Program-made: the position numbers and the translations under genes
From: Pueribacillus sp041725775
GTDB lineage: Bacteria; Bacillota; Bacilli; Bacillales; UBA6769
Direction: 5' to 3'
Assembly: GCF_041725775.1 (NCBI RefSeq)
Contig: NZ_JBEUEL010000011.1
Coordinates: 1 to 64,000, forward strand
Length of the DNA: 64,000 nucleotides
In this document: positions 36,481-45,042 of the stretch, in pieces
Layout of the letters: every line of letters starts with the position of its first letter
How positions within the stretch are numbered: position 1 is the first letter of the stretch
Notes under the pieces: model-generated
The model's database searches: none
What the model saw: the letters and a program-made list of their open reading frames with translations, nothing else
Told to the model about the DNA's origin: nothing

Positions 36481-36653
36481 CTAAAATAAACCTCCTACGA
36501 TATAACTTCGGTTTTTTTTACTTTACCCAGACAAAAAAGTTATAAACGAAACTGCGTCTAAACATTGTCAAATGCTTTTTCATATATACGGCACCTAAAT
36601 GTAGGCATTTGAATACATTAATGGTGAATGAACAAGGAGGTTGAAATATAACT

Positions 36654-37010
36654 ATGCCATATGTGGATAATTATTCCCACCCGTCTCATATACCGCATGT
36701 GTCAAAAGAACATTGTCGTCGTTACATCGATTATGCAGTTGAAATCAAGATGAGAGATGGGCGCTTATATCAAGCAATCCTAATCGACGTTGACGATCAT
36801 AACGTCACAATTTTAACTTATGAATCAACTCAAAGTAGCCAGATGGTAAGGAATGAAAATGATGAACGATTTTTTGGACCACGCTTTTACCCAGGCTTTC
36901 GATTTCGCAGATTATTGCTCCCGTTAGCGGGGATCGTTGCATTAAGCACACTCCCGTACTTTACTGGGCCGTTTTATCCTTATCCATACTATCCTTACCC
37001 ATATTTTTAA
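36654..37010 (+). CDS. Small membrane protein with aromatic Pro/Tyr tail, unknown function
   Basis: 118 residues behind AAGGAGG. The middle part (VEIKMRDGRLYQAILIDVDDHNVTILTYE) looks like a small beta barrel. A hydrophobic helix LLLPLAGIVALSTLPYF follows, and the tail is FTGPFYPYPYYPYPYF. Such Tyr/Pro tails are seen in small spore or envelope proteins of Bacillus. Family not identified. Confidence 0.65.
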   Translation: MPYVDNYSHPSHIPHVSKEHCRRYIDYAVEIKMRDGRLYQAILIDVDDHNVTILTYESTQSSQMVRNENDERFFGPRFYPGFRFRRLLLPLAGIVALSTLPYFTGPFYPYPYYPYPYF

Positions 37011-37039
37011 CCTCTGTAATTAAGGACAGAGGTTTTTCT
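37009..37039 (+). terminator. Terminator of the small membrane protein gene
   Basis: AACCTCTGT pairs with ACAGAGGTT (37009-37017 / 37026-37034), then TTTC TTTTT. Overlaps the stop codon. Confidence 0.85.
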
Positions 37040-37174
37040 TTTTGCGCACACACGGTACGATTAAGAAAACAATCGGGTAGGGATTAGTATATAACGACAT
37101 GAAGTACCTTCATTGATTCACTTGAAATATTACGTGCTGTACCAATCTAAATTTCTGTATAATTTTTATCCGCG

Positions 37175-37645
37175 CTATAAGTTTGCTTCTTGTTTAATTC
37201 TTTTAAGCAAAGCCTTGCATCCTCGTATAATTAGATCATATACTTCATCGAAGTCACCGGTAAAATACGGATCAGGCACATCTTCAAACGGTGCGTCTTC
37301 AACTAAATCGAGAAAACGTGTAACAAGTGATCCCTCTTTTGGTTGAATAACTTTTTGCAAATCGTGTAAATTTTGACTATCCATCGCAAGAATATAATCA
37401 AAAATTTCTCCGTCTTCACGAGCAATTTGTCGAGCCTTCATCCCTTCAGTCGGTATGCTTTTTTGCTTTAATAGTGTGACCGTTCCTTTATGCGGCGGAT
37501 TACCAATGTGCCAATTGCCAGTCCCAGCAGAATCAACAGAAATTTTATTTTGCAGCCCTTCTCGACGAATTAAATCTCTAAATACAGCCTCCGCCATTGG
37601 TGAACGGCAAATATTTCCTAAACAAACAAACAATACCCGAATCAT
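37175..37645 (-). CDS. yfkJ: Low-molecular-weight protein-tyrosine phosphatase (YfkJ-like)
   Basis: 156 residues. P-loop CLGNICRS with C8 as nucleophile and R14, and the general-acid Asp in the DPYFTGDFDEVYD segment. YfkJ in Bacillus subtilis is an LMW-PTP involved in stress resistance. The neighbouring YihY-like gene (yfkH) supports the assignment. An intron relic lies immediately upstream on the same strand. Confidence 0.92.
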   Translation of the reverse strand: MIRVLFVCLGNICRSPMAEAVFRDLIRREGLQNKISVDSAGTGNWHIGNPPHKGTVTLLKQKSIPTEGMKARQIAREDGEIFDYILAMDSQNLHDLQKVIQPKEGSLVTRFLDLVEDAPFEDVPDPYFTGDFDEVYDLIIRGCKALLKRIKQEANL

Positions 37646-37774
37646 GATTTACCTCCATCATTGTTGTACTGAATCTAGTTTAACATAACTCGAATGAAGT
37701 CTCTCTTTCCTTACTTGGATAAATAGCAATCTTCCAAAATTTTTCCGTTTCATTCTTAAAGATGATATAAGAGC

Positions 37775-38522
37775 GAGTAGTAGGAGGTGATTAACCTCCG
37801 TCCTCTCACACAACCGTACGTACGGTTCCATCTACGGCGGTTCATTTAAGATTGATGACGCAAGAATTCATAACGAACATGTAGACTTCATGGCCCTCGG
37901 CTTGACCAATAGGAGATGTCGAGGGTTCGATGTAGTATCGGACTATTTGCAATTCACCAATACCTTTTCGACTATTTCCCCACTCACAGGCTTGCCAATG
38001 AGGCACTCCCAGTTTCATCAGGTTACGTATCTTTGTCTTTGGCTTTTTCCAAGCTTTCCATAAGCACATGCGAAGTCTTCGGCGTATCCAACCAGCGAGT
38101 TTTTCAAAGGTGGTTGCCGTGTCTGCCAGTGCAAAATAACTGCACAAACCCGTTAAATATTGGTTCAGCTTCTTCAGTCGATATTCCATCGAGTATGGCA
38201 GCTTTCTTGAAGTCATTTCCCTAACTTTCGCTTTCATTCGTTTTAGACTCTGTTTCGCTATACGTATTTTCGGCTTTCGTGATGGGGTGAAGCTGAAGCC
38301 AAGAAATTTCCGTCTCCAAGGACGGTCGACTGCTGACTTCTTTTCATTCACCTTCAAACATAGCTTTCCTTCGACAAAGCGTTGGATGCTCGTGGTCCGT
38401 TCACCCACTCGCTTCCTTCAGATTCCGCGTCACCGCGAAACCCTTGCGTTTAAGCTAACCACTACTTCTGCGTTCGTGGCTCGGGACTTGTACCCTGTGG
38501 ATTACCCCCATGCCGGGCACAC
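37775..38522 (-). mobile_element. Internally deleted group IIC (bacterial class C) intron
   Basis: On the minus strand the element begins GTGTGCCCGGCATGGGGG at 38522, the typical 5' end and domain I start of bacterial class C introns, including GGGTACAAGTCCCGAGCC and GCGGAATCTGAAGGAAGCGAG. It then jumps straight into the last third of the reverse transcriptase/maturase ORF. It ends with the domain V-VI part (GAACCGCCGTAGATGGAACC, CCGTACGTACGG, GTGTGAGAGGACGGAGG) near 37775. About 750 bp remain of roughly 1.9 kb, so it lacks RT activity. It sits directly behind a terminator hairpin, the known target of this class. Confidence 0.85.
37842..38402 (-). pseudogene. C-terminal fragment of group II intron reverse transcriptase/maturase
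   Basis: An open stretch of about 187 residues containing the maturase X domain and GIIM region: VNEKKSAVDRPWRRKFLGFSF, YLTGLCSYFALADTATTFEKL, WIRRRLRMCLWKAWKKP and WGNSRKGIG. All RT motifs with the catalytic Asp pair are missing because of the internal deletion. The apparent ATG is not an authentic start. Confidence 0.88.
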
Positions 38523-38523
38523 T

Positions 38524-38555
38524 AAAAAAAGAGCCGTTTCATGTCGAAACAGCTC
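38524..38555 (-). terminator. Terminator used as intron insertion site
   Basis: GAGCTGTTTC-GACAT-GAAACGGCTC on the minus strand (38531-38555) with T7 at 38524-38530. It ends the small zinc-finger gene, and the intron 5' end follows 2 bases after the T-tract. Confidence 0.9.
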
Positions 38556-38565
38556 CTACTATCAC

Positions 38566-38691
38566 TTACTCGAGAGTACCTATGCCGTTACAAAGTGGGC
38601 AAGGGACAAGCTTTGATTCAAAGTCTTCCGTTACATCCTTCTCCATCAATTCAATTTCGCCGTTACCTAAACATTTTGGGCAGTCTCCCAT
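38566..38691 (-). CDS. Mini zinc-finger protein, 41 aa (DnaJ-type CxxCxGxG)
   Basis: ATG 38691 behind GGAGGTTCAAA, reading MGDCPKCLGNGEIELMEKDV then TEDFESKLVPCPLCNGIGTL and E. Two CPxC-x-G-x-G motifs, as in the DnaJ zinc-finger domain, would bind one Zn. A strong terminator directly follows. Short proteins of this kind are common in Bacilli; the role is unknown. Compare 49904-50083. Confidence 0.85.
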   Translation of the reverse strand: MGDCPKCLGNGEIELMEKDVTEDFESKLVPCPLCNGIGTLE

Positions 38692-38896
38692 TTTGAACCT
38701 CCTGTTCACTATTTTGTTATAGTACAGTTTTTTATGTTTTAAATTATAATATAACAGTGTAAGCTACAATGCAACTAGTTTTTAAATAAATTCCAAATTT
38801 CTTATTCGCATCTAACTGTACTTTTATGTTACGATGGACTCAGAACTCATCGTTCTATTTACAAGCACGAAAATTTACTCGTTAAGGAGTGTTAAT

Positions 38897-39328
38897 ATGG
38901 CTATCAATCTTGACAAAAGTCCAATTATCGAAATGACGGAAAAGCTATGTGCAGCTATTTTGGAGCAGCCTGAATATAAAGAGATTAATGAAAAAATTAC
39001 TACGTTCTCACATGACACACATGCAAAAACACTATATCAATCGTTATATGAGCATCAAATGCGCTTACAACAAAAGCAAGAACAAGGGCTTCCAATTACA
39101 GAAGAAGAAACACATGCATTCCAAACTGAATATGAATCTCTGCTTGAAAATGAAGCTGCAAAGGGGTTCTTAGAAGCGCAACAAATGATCGAAGAAATCG
39201 AACAGACGATTAATAGTTACATTACAAATACGATTAAATTAGGTCGTGTTCCAAGACCAGAAGATTTCTTACAACATCAAGGAGGTTGCGCATGCGGCGG
39301 CGGAAGCTGCGGCTGTGGAGGTCATTAA
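38897..39328 (+). CDS. ylbF: YlbF/YmcA-family regulator with Cys-rich tail
   Basis: 143 residues from ATG 38897 behind AAGGAG. All-helical YlbF domain (PIIEMTEKLCAAILEQPEYK to about residue 125), then a tail GGCACGGGSCGCGGH. YlbF, YmcA and YaaT form a complex carrying Fe-S clusters that supports RNase Y mRNA processing, competence and sporulation. The tail cysteines are plausible cluster ligands. Confidence 0.88.
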   Translation: MAINLDKSPIIEMTEKLCAAILEQPEYKEINEKITTFSHDTHAKTLYQSLYEHQMRLQQKQEQGLPITEEETHAFQTEYESLLENEAAKGFLEAQQMIEEIEQTINSYITNTIKLGRVPRPEDFLQHQGGCACGGGSCGCGGH

Positions 39329-39332
39329 TTTT

Positions 39333-39366
39333 AAAAAACCGCTAAAAGTCGTCATTAGCGGTTTTT
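39333..39366 (+). terminator. Bidirectional terminator between ylbF and the epimerase gene
   Basis: AACCGCTAA (39337-39345) pairs with TTAGCGGTT (39355-39363), with T-tracts outside on both strands. Serves ylbF and the convergent gene ending at 39370. Confidence 0.88.
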
Positions 39367-39369
39367 GCT

Positions 39370-40236
39370 TTATTTTTGGCTTTCAATTAAGCTTGGAAGC
39401 CAGTCACTTAAGTTTGTAAATGCATAGCCAGCCTTTTTCGCTTTTTCTGTTGACATCGTTTTAGTCCCATAATATCCGTATGGTGACTTTTCTAATCGTT
39501 TATTGCTCGTAAGCACCGCCTGTATTCCGACGATGTTTTCAATCATTGTTATCAAATCTTTTATTGAAATCATCCCTTCTGAACAAGCATTAACTGGTCC
39601 CGTCAATCTAGTTTCAGCAAGCCAAGCTAAAAAATCACCTGCTTCTTCAGACGAAATATAACTCATTTTCGAATGTTCATTCGGAACATAAAATGGTTTT
39701 CCACCTTTTATACGTTCGATGTGAAATGTTAATCGTTCAGTGTAATCATCGTCACCCATCACGATCGGAAATCGGACAGCAGTAACAGGAAATGGTGCTT
39801 TTTGAAAGAAATAAGCTTCGGATGCTCGTTTTCCTTCACTATAAGAAAAATCAGCTTGTCCTCCTACTGTTAACGGGTATGTATACGGATCAAAATCTGA
39901 TTCCATAAATGGATCATCTTTAAATTCATCATATACAGCCATCGATGATGTGAAAATATATTGATCAACCTTCCCCAAAAAAACATGACATGCAGCTTTC
40001 GCCTCATTTGGCGTGTAACAAATTTGATCGTAAATTACGTCCCATCTCGTATCGGTAAACGTCTTGCGCAATGACGCTTCGGAAAATCGATCAACAACGA
40101 TGCGGTTCACACGTTCTCCAAATGGATCTGGCGTTATTCCCCGTGTAGCAATCGTAACTGCATGACCTATCTCTAACAGCCGGGAGATTAACACTTTTCC
40201 AAAAAAACGAGTACCTCCGAGAACGAGAATCTTCAC
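39370..40236 (-). CDS. NAD(P)-dependent epimerase/dehydratase-like protein (atypical SDR)
   Basis: 288 residues. N-terminal Rossmann motif VLGGTRFFGKVL, active-site region YSEGKRASEAYFF (Y-x3-K) and a C-terminal substrate domain. Substrate unknown: relatives act on nucleotide sugars, or bind mRNA in plastids. Monocistronic, with an upstream gap of about 190 bases. Confidence 0.8.
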   Translation of the reverse strand: MKILVLGGTRFFGKVLISRLLEIGHAVTIATRGITPDPFGERVNRIVVDRFSEASLRKTFTDTRWDVIYDQICYTPNEAKAACHVFLGKVDQYIFTSSMAVYDEFKDDPFMESDFDPYTYPLTVGGQADFSYSEGKRASEAYFFQKAPFPVTAVRFPIVMGDDDYTERLTFHIERIKGGKPFYVPNEHSKMSYISSEEAGDFLAWLAETRLTGPVNACSEGMISIKDLITMIENIVGIQAVLTSNKRLEKSPYGYYGTKTMSTEKAKKAGYAFTNLSDWLPSLIESQK

Positions 40237-40431
40237 AATTGATCCTCTCCTTTTTAAAATTATATGTAACGTTATCTGATCATTTCTCTATTTCGTATTG
40301 TATAATCTTTAGTTAAAATCATAAACATCGGGATACACAGGATGTACAAGTTAACACGTCAACTAGATATAGAATATTTAAGTTAGCACAACCTGTGTAA
40401 GTCCGCTTGTTTCTCCTTATCTATCATATTC

Positions 40432-41172
40432 TTAGTTTTTTAAACATGGATCTGTTTTTCTCACTTTATACACTCGATACGTTAAACGGTGACGCAGTTT
40501 AGCCATCAATTCTTGATGTTCCACCCATATACGTAAAGCATGAAAGTCGAAACTTTGAGATAGCTTTAATTCCGACAGTTCCTCCAGTCCTTTTTTGCTA
40601 TATTTATCACCGACATTCAACACTTGTACTTTTTCGAAACCTGCTTCTTTCATTTTGTCATACCATTCGTGCTCTGTCATGATTTCTTTTACCCCGTAAA
40701 AAGATTTAATTTGTTGCTCTTCTTCATCAGTTAATGTATCCTCTTTTTCTTTCGTCATCTCTATCGCAATGAGTTGCCCTCCATTTTTTAATACATAAAA
40801 GCATTGTTTTAGTGCTTTACTTACTTCTGTAAACGCGAGCACCGATTCAGCTAATACGTAATCAAACAGTCGTTCTTTAAAAGGTAAGTTTTCAGCCGAA
40901 CTTTCAACTATTCGAATATCCAATCGATCTTGTGCAAAACGTGTTGCCGCTTTTTCAAGCATTTTTTTTTCAATATCAAGCGCGGTCACTTGACAACCGT
41001 AATACTTTGCTATGAAAGCAGCTGTTTGCCCTGTTCCGCATCCAAGATCAAGGATGTGCATCGACTTCTTAATCGGTTCAGCGGCTAACACTGCTTTTGT
41101 CAAAGGCAAACCACCCGGATGTGCACCTCCAATTCCAATATTTGCTAAAAACTGTAGATAATAACTCATCAT
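40432..41172 (-). CDS. Class I SAM-dependent methyltransferase
   Basis: 246 residues; the start is one of two adjacent ATGs behind GGTGAGAG. SAM-binding motif I is LDLGCGTGQTAAFIA, the acidic loop is TALDIEKKM, and motif IV is FDYVLAESVLAF. The fold is UbiE-like. The substrate is unknown: no neighbouring biosynthetic genes. Confidence 0.82.
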   Translation of the reverse strand: MMSYYLQFLANIGIGGAHPGGLPLTKAVLAAEPIKKSMHILDLGCGTGQTAAFIAKYYGCQVTALDIEKKMLEKAATRFAQDRLDIRIVESSAENLPFKERLFDYVLAESVLAFTEVSKALKQCFYVLKNGGQLIAIEMTKEKEDTLTDEEEQQIKSFYGVKEIMTEHEWYDKMKEAGFEKVQVLNVGDKYSKKGLEELSELKLSQSFDFHALRIWVEHQELMAKLRHRLTYRVYKVRKTDPCLKN

Positions 41173-41429
41173 CTCTCACCTTCTCCTTATTAGAGGTTGT
41201 TCAAAACATTCTGATGCTCGTAGAATGAAAAGAAATATTAACGTTCACTTCATTGTTTTTTTGAACATGCACGATTACCGTACAACATCATATGCTCGCA
41301 AATGTTTTACGCTCATTTTTTAAAAAAAGGCTATTTCAATACGATATTTTTTAAACTCGGGACAAATGCCTTTCCACTAGGTGAACATTTCACATATTGT
41401 GTAGTGATAACAAAAAGGGAGGTGGAATT

Positions 41430-41531
41430 ATGAGTGGAGTTGGAGGAGGATACGGCGCAGGCGCAGGCTTTGCGTTAATCGTTGTATTGTTTATCTTGTT
41501 AATCATTGTAGGTGCTGCTTACGTCTGGTAA
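41430..41531 (+). CDS. YjcZ-family tiny membrane protein, copy 1 (33 aa)
   Basis: MSGVGGGYGAGAGFALIVVL, then FILLIIVGAAYVW, with AGGGAGGTG upstream. A Gly/Tyr-rich head and one membrane helix are the mark of the YjcZ/sporulation tiny protein family. First of three tandem copies; likely expressed in sporulating cells, role unknown. Confidence 0.88.
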   Translation: MSGVGGGYGAGAGFALIVVLFILLIIVGAAYVW

Positions 41532-41587
41532 TCCCTTTTTGACCTTAAAATGATGTTCCACTTTCAGTTGAAAGGAGAGGGGTTTTT

Positions 41588-41731
41588 ATGGGTTACGGTT
41601 ATGATTATGGCTACCCAGCTTATGGCGCACATGGTTGCGCACCTGTTGGAGGCTGGGGCGGTAACGCTTTCGTGCTAATCGTTGTGCTGTTTATTTTGCT
41701 TATCATCGTAGGAGCAGCTTACATCCGATAA
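41588..41731 (+). CDS. YjcZ-family tiny membrane protein, copy 2 (47 aa)
   Basis: MGYGYDYGYPAYGAHGCAPV with a longer Gly/Tyr-rich head and one Cys, then the same helix AFVLIVVLFILLIIVGAAYI. GAAAGGAGAGG upstream. 56 bases after copy 1. Confidence 0.87.
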   Translation: MGYGYDYGYPAYGAHGCAPVGGWGGNAFVLIVVLFILLIIVGAAYIR

Positions 41732-41795
41732 GCTAACCTCTTATTAAAAATCTACTCTAATCACACGAATCCTTGCTTATTTAGGAGGTATATGA

Positions 41796-41891
41796 ATGGG
41801 TGAAGTAGTCGGAGGATACGGCACAAGCTTTTCGTTAATCGTTGTATTGTTCATCTTGTTAATCATTGTAGGCGCAGCTTACGTCTACTAA
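41796..41891 (+). CDS. YjcZ-family tiny membrane protein, copy 3 (31 aa)
   Basis: MGEVVGGYGTSFSLIVVLFI, then LLIIVGAAYVY. Start ATG 41796, chosen because the overlapping ATG 41792 meets a stop after three codons. AGGAGGTA upstream. Nearly identical helix to copy 1, indicating recent duplication. Confidence 0.87.
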   Translation: MGEVVGGYGTSFSLIVVLFILLIIVGAAYVY

Positions 41892-41899
41892 TAAAGAAA

Positions 41900-41930
41900 A
41901 ACCGGGCGAAAACCATGCTCGGTTCTTCTT
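41900..41930 (+). terminator. Terminator of the yjcZ cluster
   Basis: AACCGGGC pairs with GCTCGGTT (one G-U), followed by CTTCTT. 9 bases after the stop of copy 3. Confidence 0.7.
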
Positions 41931-41961
41931 ATAGAAGTCAGAGGTCAGAAGCCTGAAATTG

Positions 41962-41990
41962 AAGAAATCGGCGAAAATGCCGATTTCTTT
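41962..41990. terminator. Terminator between yjcZ cluster and aldehyde dehydrogenase
   Basis: AAGAAATCGGC-GAAAAT-GCCGATTTCTT (41962-41989), an 11-bp perfect stem followed by TTA. Convergent genes end on both sides. Confidence 0.8.
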
Positions 41991-43471
41991 TATTTCATAT
42001 TGATAAATACACTTTTTATTTCTGTGTAGTTATTAAGTGCGTATGAACCCATTTCACGCCCACTACCAGATTGTTTAAAACCACCGAATGGTGAAGCCGC
42101 ATCAAATACGTTATAGCAATTCACCCATACCGTTCCAGCTTGTAATTTGCTCGCTATATAATGAGCATTTCGAACATTTTCCGTCCATAAGCCTGCCGCT
42201 AGTCCATATGTCGTATTATTCGCTCGTTCAATTACTTCATCTAAATCTTCAAATGGCATTGCTGCAACGACAGGACCAAAAATTTCTTCCTTTGCAATCG
42301 TCATGTCATCTTCAACCGCAGCAAAAATTGTCGGTTCAACGAAATAACCTTGCTCAAATGGATTCGTTCCTCCTGTCAACAATTCAGCGCCTTCTTCTTT
42401 CCCTTTTTCGATATACCCGAGGACACGATTTTGTTGAACTTCAGATACGAGAGGTCCAATTTGTGTTGAAGGTTCTAATCCCTGACCTTGTTTTAAGTTT
42501 TTCGAATAGGAAACGAGGTCCGCCACGACATTGTCATACGCTTTTTTCTGAACAAAAAGTCGGGAGCCAGCACAGCATACTTGTCCTTGATTAAACATAA
42601 TTCCCATCAATGCACCAGGAATCGCTCGTGATAGATCTGCGTCTGGCAAAATAATATTTGGTGATTTACCTCCAAGTTCTAACGTCACTCTTTTTACTGT
42701 ATCTGCTGCCGTACGCATAATGTGCTTTCCGACAGTAGTCGAACCAGTAAACGCAATTTTGTTTACTTTTTCATGAGAAATTAACGCCTCACCTGTCGTT
42801 TTTCCAAAACCTTGTACGATATTAACGACTCCGTTAGGAAAGCCTGCTTCTTGAATGAGCTTTGCGAGATAAAGCGCAGAGAGCGGTGTTTGTTCCGCTG
42901 GCTTTAAAACAATTGTACAACCCGTAGCTAATGCCGCACCGAGCTTCCATGCTGCCATTAAAATCGGAAAATTCCATGGAATGATTTGCCCAACAACACC
43001 GACCGGTTCGTGGCGTGTGTAGTTGAAATACGGACCGTTAACCGGAATCGTTTGGCCAACAATTTTTGTTGACCAACCAGCATAATATCGAAAGTGTTCA
43101 ATAGCCATTGGAATATCAGCATGCTTTGACTCATTGATCGGTTTTCCATTATCAAGCGTTTCTAATTGGGCTAATTCTTCAAGGTTTTCTTCCATTAAAT
43201 CAGCTAATTTGTATATGAGACGACTTCGCTCAGATGCATTCATTGTTGACCATGGTCCATGATCAAATGCTTCTCTTGCTGCTTCAACCGCACGGTTCAC
43301 ATCTTCCGCTTCCGCTTCATATACATGAGCCAGGACTTCACCAGTTGCAGGATTTCTCGTTTCAAACGTATTTCCGCTTACCGACTTAACCCACTCACCA
43401 TTGATGAAAAGCTTCTTCGTTCCTTTTAAAAATTCCGTTACTTTCGGCAAAAGTTCAATTGTTTTTTCCAC
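41990..43471 (-). CDS. NAD-dependent aldehyde dehydrogenase (DhaS/AldA-like)
   Basis: About 493 residues. The preferred start is GTG 43471, six bases behind AAAGGAGG; the ATG at 43477 is immediately adjacent to that site. Motifs: IIPWNFPILMAAWKLGAALA, FTGSTTVGKH, LELGGKSPN and the catalytic Cys in NQGQVCCAGSR. Typical broad-range fatty or betaine-type aldehyde dehydrogenase of the ALDH1/2 class. Monocistronic. Confidence 0.9.
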   Translation of the reverse strand: MEKTIELLPKVTEFLKGTKKLFINGEWVKSVSGNTFETRNPATGEVLAHVYEAEAEDVNRAVEAAREAFDHGPWSTMNASERSRLIYKLADLMEENLEELAQLETLDNGKPINESKHADIPMAIEHFRYYAGWSTKIVGQTIPVNGPYFNYTRHEPVGVVGQIIPWNFPILMAAWKLGAALATGCTIVLKPAEQTPLSALYLAKLIQEAGFPNGVVNIVQGFGKTTGEALISHEKVNKIAFTGSTTVGKHIMRTAADTVKRVTLELGGKSPNIILPDADLSRAIPGALMGIMFNQGQVCCAGSRLFVQKKAYDNVVADLVSYSKNLKQGQGLEPSTQIGPLVSEVQQNRVLGYIEKGKEEGAELLTGGTNPFEQGYFVEPTIFAAVEDDMTIAKEEIFGPVVAAMPFEDLDEVIERANNTTYGLAAGLWTENVRNAHYIASKLQAGTVWVNCYNVFDAASPFGGFKQSGSGREMGSYALNNYTEIKSVFINMK

Positions 43472-43580
43472 AGGCATCCTCCTTTTTTAATTTAGGACAG
43501 TAGACGTAAACTGGGGCAGCACTCTATAAAACTATATGTATTGGATGGTATCACCTCCATTTTAGAAACAATATATGATG

Positions 43581-43760
43581 TTACTCTACAACTCTATATT
43601 CCTCGTGACGTAATACCTCCCGATCCTTTTCAAGTTTCAAAGACTCAAATTCTGGCATAATCGTTAAGTCAGCGACAACTGTATTTTGTAAAACGGCAAC
43701 TACTTTGCCACGCATCCCGTCACGAAACGAAATAATATTCCCCACTTTGGCAACTGTCAT
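43581..43760 (-). CDS. DUF2187-family (YkvS-like) small protein, 59 aa
   Basis: MTVAKVGNIISFRDGMRGKV then VAVLQNTVVADLTIMPEFES, ending EEYRVVE; ATG 43760 behind GAGGGGG. A small beta-barrel protein conserved in Bacilli; the function is unknown. No terminator was recognised behind it. Confidence 0.85.
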   Translation of the reverse strand: MTVAKVGNIISFRDGMRGKVVAVLQNTVVADLTIMPEFESLKLEKDREVLRHEEYRVVE

Positions 43761-43909
43761 CGTCTTAACCCCCTCTAAACATTTGATTTACGTAAATTGT
43801 ACTATGTTTCTCGCCTTTAAGAAAGCGTTTTCTTTTTTTAAAAATCTATACAACTCTGTTTTCTTTATCTATACGCAAACTGCTCCCAATGTATGTTTGT
43901 AAACAGAAA

Positions 43910-43952
43910 CACCTATCGTCTTTGTCTAGTTCGTAGATTCAAACGATAGGTG
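43910..43952 (-). terminator. Terminator of the SsuABC-type operon
   Basis: CACCTATCGT pairs with ACGATAGGTG, a 10-bp perfect stem with a 23-base loop; TTTC follows on the minus strand. 14 bases after the ssuA-like stop. Confidence 0.8.
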
Positions 43953-43965
43953 CTCTCTTTTCAAG

Positions 43966-44967
43966 TTAATTATTCTCTAATTCCTGTAAAAACGTAAGAT
44001 TAATCATCCCTTCAATATCATTGTTAGAGATATATTCAGCTTCTAAACTAATGTCAGCCATTTCTTGAATGACCTGTTCATTGACTGCTGTCGTTACTTC
44101 TAGTTTTGCAAAAGCTGCTTCAAGTTCATCTTTGTTCAATTCTTTTCCTGTTAAATCTTTAATATGCTCCATCACGATTTGCTGAGCCTCTTTAGGGTTT
44201 TCTTGAATGAAATTGACAGCTTTAATATGAGCTCGTAAGTAAGCTTTTACATTGTCTTCATTTTCAAGAAATGATGCGGACGCAGCAACAACTGTATTTG
44301 TTGATTCTTTACCCCAAGCAAATTCATCCCAATCGAGTAAAAGCGTTCCGTCTGCTTGTGTTTCAAGAATATAGCCCCATGGCTCTTGCGTCGCAGCCGC
44401 GTCAACTGAATTTTGCACAAATAGAGAAACAGTATCAGCAGGAGCAGCGGCATGCATTTCGACCGTTCCACCGTTCGAAGTTGGTTTTAAATTAACGTTT
44501 TGCAATGCTTTTCGAAGCATAACGTCTTGTGTGCTCCCAATGACTGGAATCGCAACACGTTTCCCGTCTAAGTCTTCCAAACTTTGAATCTCACTATTTG
44601 TATTTGCTACGAGTACTGCCCCACCATTTACCGCTCCGGAAATAATATGAAACTCAGGATTTTTTACATAAAAGTTTAAGAGCGGTCCCGGTCCAACCGT
44701 ACCAACATCGATCGCATCTGTAGCCATTGCTTCCATAAACAACCCGCCGTTAGGTACCGTTTGAGTCGTAATTTTAGTTTTTTCTCCAAACTCTTCTTGA
44801 AAATAATTTTGTTCAAGGCCAACGATCGTTGCAATGTGAGTTAAATTTGGGAAATACCCAATGCTTACTGTATTTGAATCAGACGAAGCCTTATCGGAAC
44901 TACCACATGCTGTAAGCACTCCTATGATTAAAATACTTGCAATGATAGAAAAAATAAATTTTCTCAT
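43966..44967 (-). CDS. ssuA: ABC importer substrate-binding lipoprotein (SsuA/TauA-like)
   Basis: 333 residues. Lipoprotein signal with lipobox LTAC at residues 18-21, then a NrtA/SsuA/THI5-type fold (SIGYFPNLTHIATIVGLEQNYF). Family members bind alkanesulfonates, taurine, nitrate or thiamine precursors. With the permease and ATPase upstream on the same strand it forms an importer. The substrate is uncertain; no sulfonate monooxygenase is nearby. Confidence 0.85.
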   Translation of the reverse strand: MRKFIFSIIASILIIGVLTACGSSDKASSDSNTVSIGYFPNLTHIATIVGLEQNYFQEEFGEKTKITTQTVPNGGLFMEAMATDAIDVGTVGPGPLLNFYVKNPEFHIISGAVNGGAVLVANTNSEIQSLEDLDGKRVAIPVIGSTQDVMLRKALQNVNLKPTSNGGTVEMHAAAPADTVSLFVQNSVDAAATQEPWGYILETQADGTLLLDWDEFAWGKESTNTVVAASASFLENEDNVKAYLRAHIKAVNFIQENPKEAQQIVMEHIKDLTGKELNKDELEAAFAKLEVTTAVNEQVIQEMADISLEAEYISNNDIEGMINLTFLQELENN

Positions 44968-45042
44968 TTCTTTTTCTCTCCTTTTTTAACGTGTCATTCA
45001 CTATCGTTCAAACGGGTGCTAGAAACCTTTATAAATCTCACT

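Noticed and set aside
37842..38402. Functional reverse transcriptase gene
   Set aside because: RT catalytic motifs are missing; only the maturase end is present.
41396..41900. CRISPR-like short repeats from similar sequences in the yjcZ cluster
   Set aside because: The repeats are coding for homologous membrane helices in tandem genes, not spacer-repeat units.
42088..42594. 168-aa plus-strand ORF
   Set aside because: Antisense shadow of the aldehyde dehydrogenase, Leu/Gln/Ser-rich as expected for noise.
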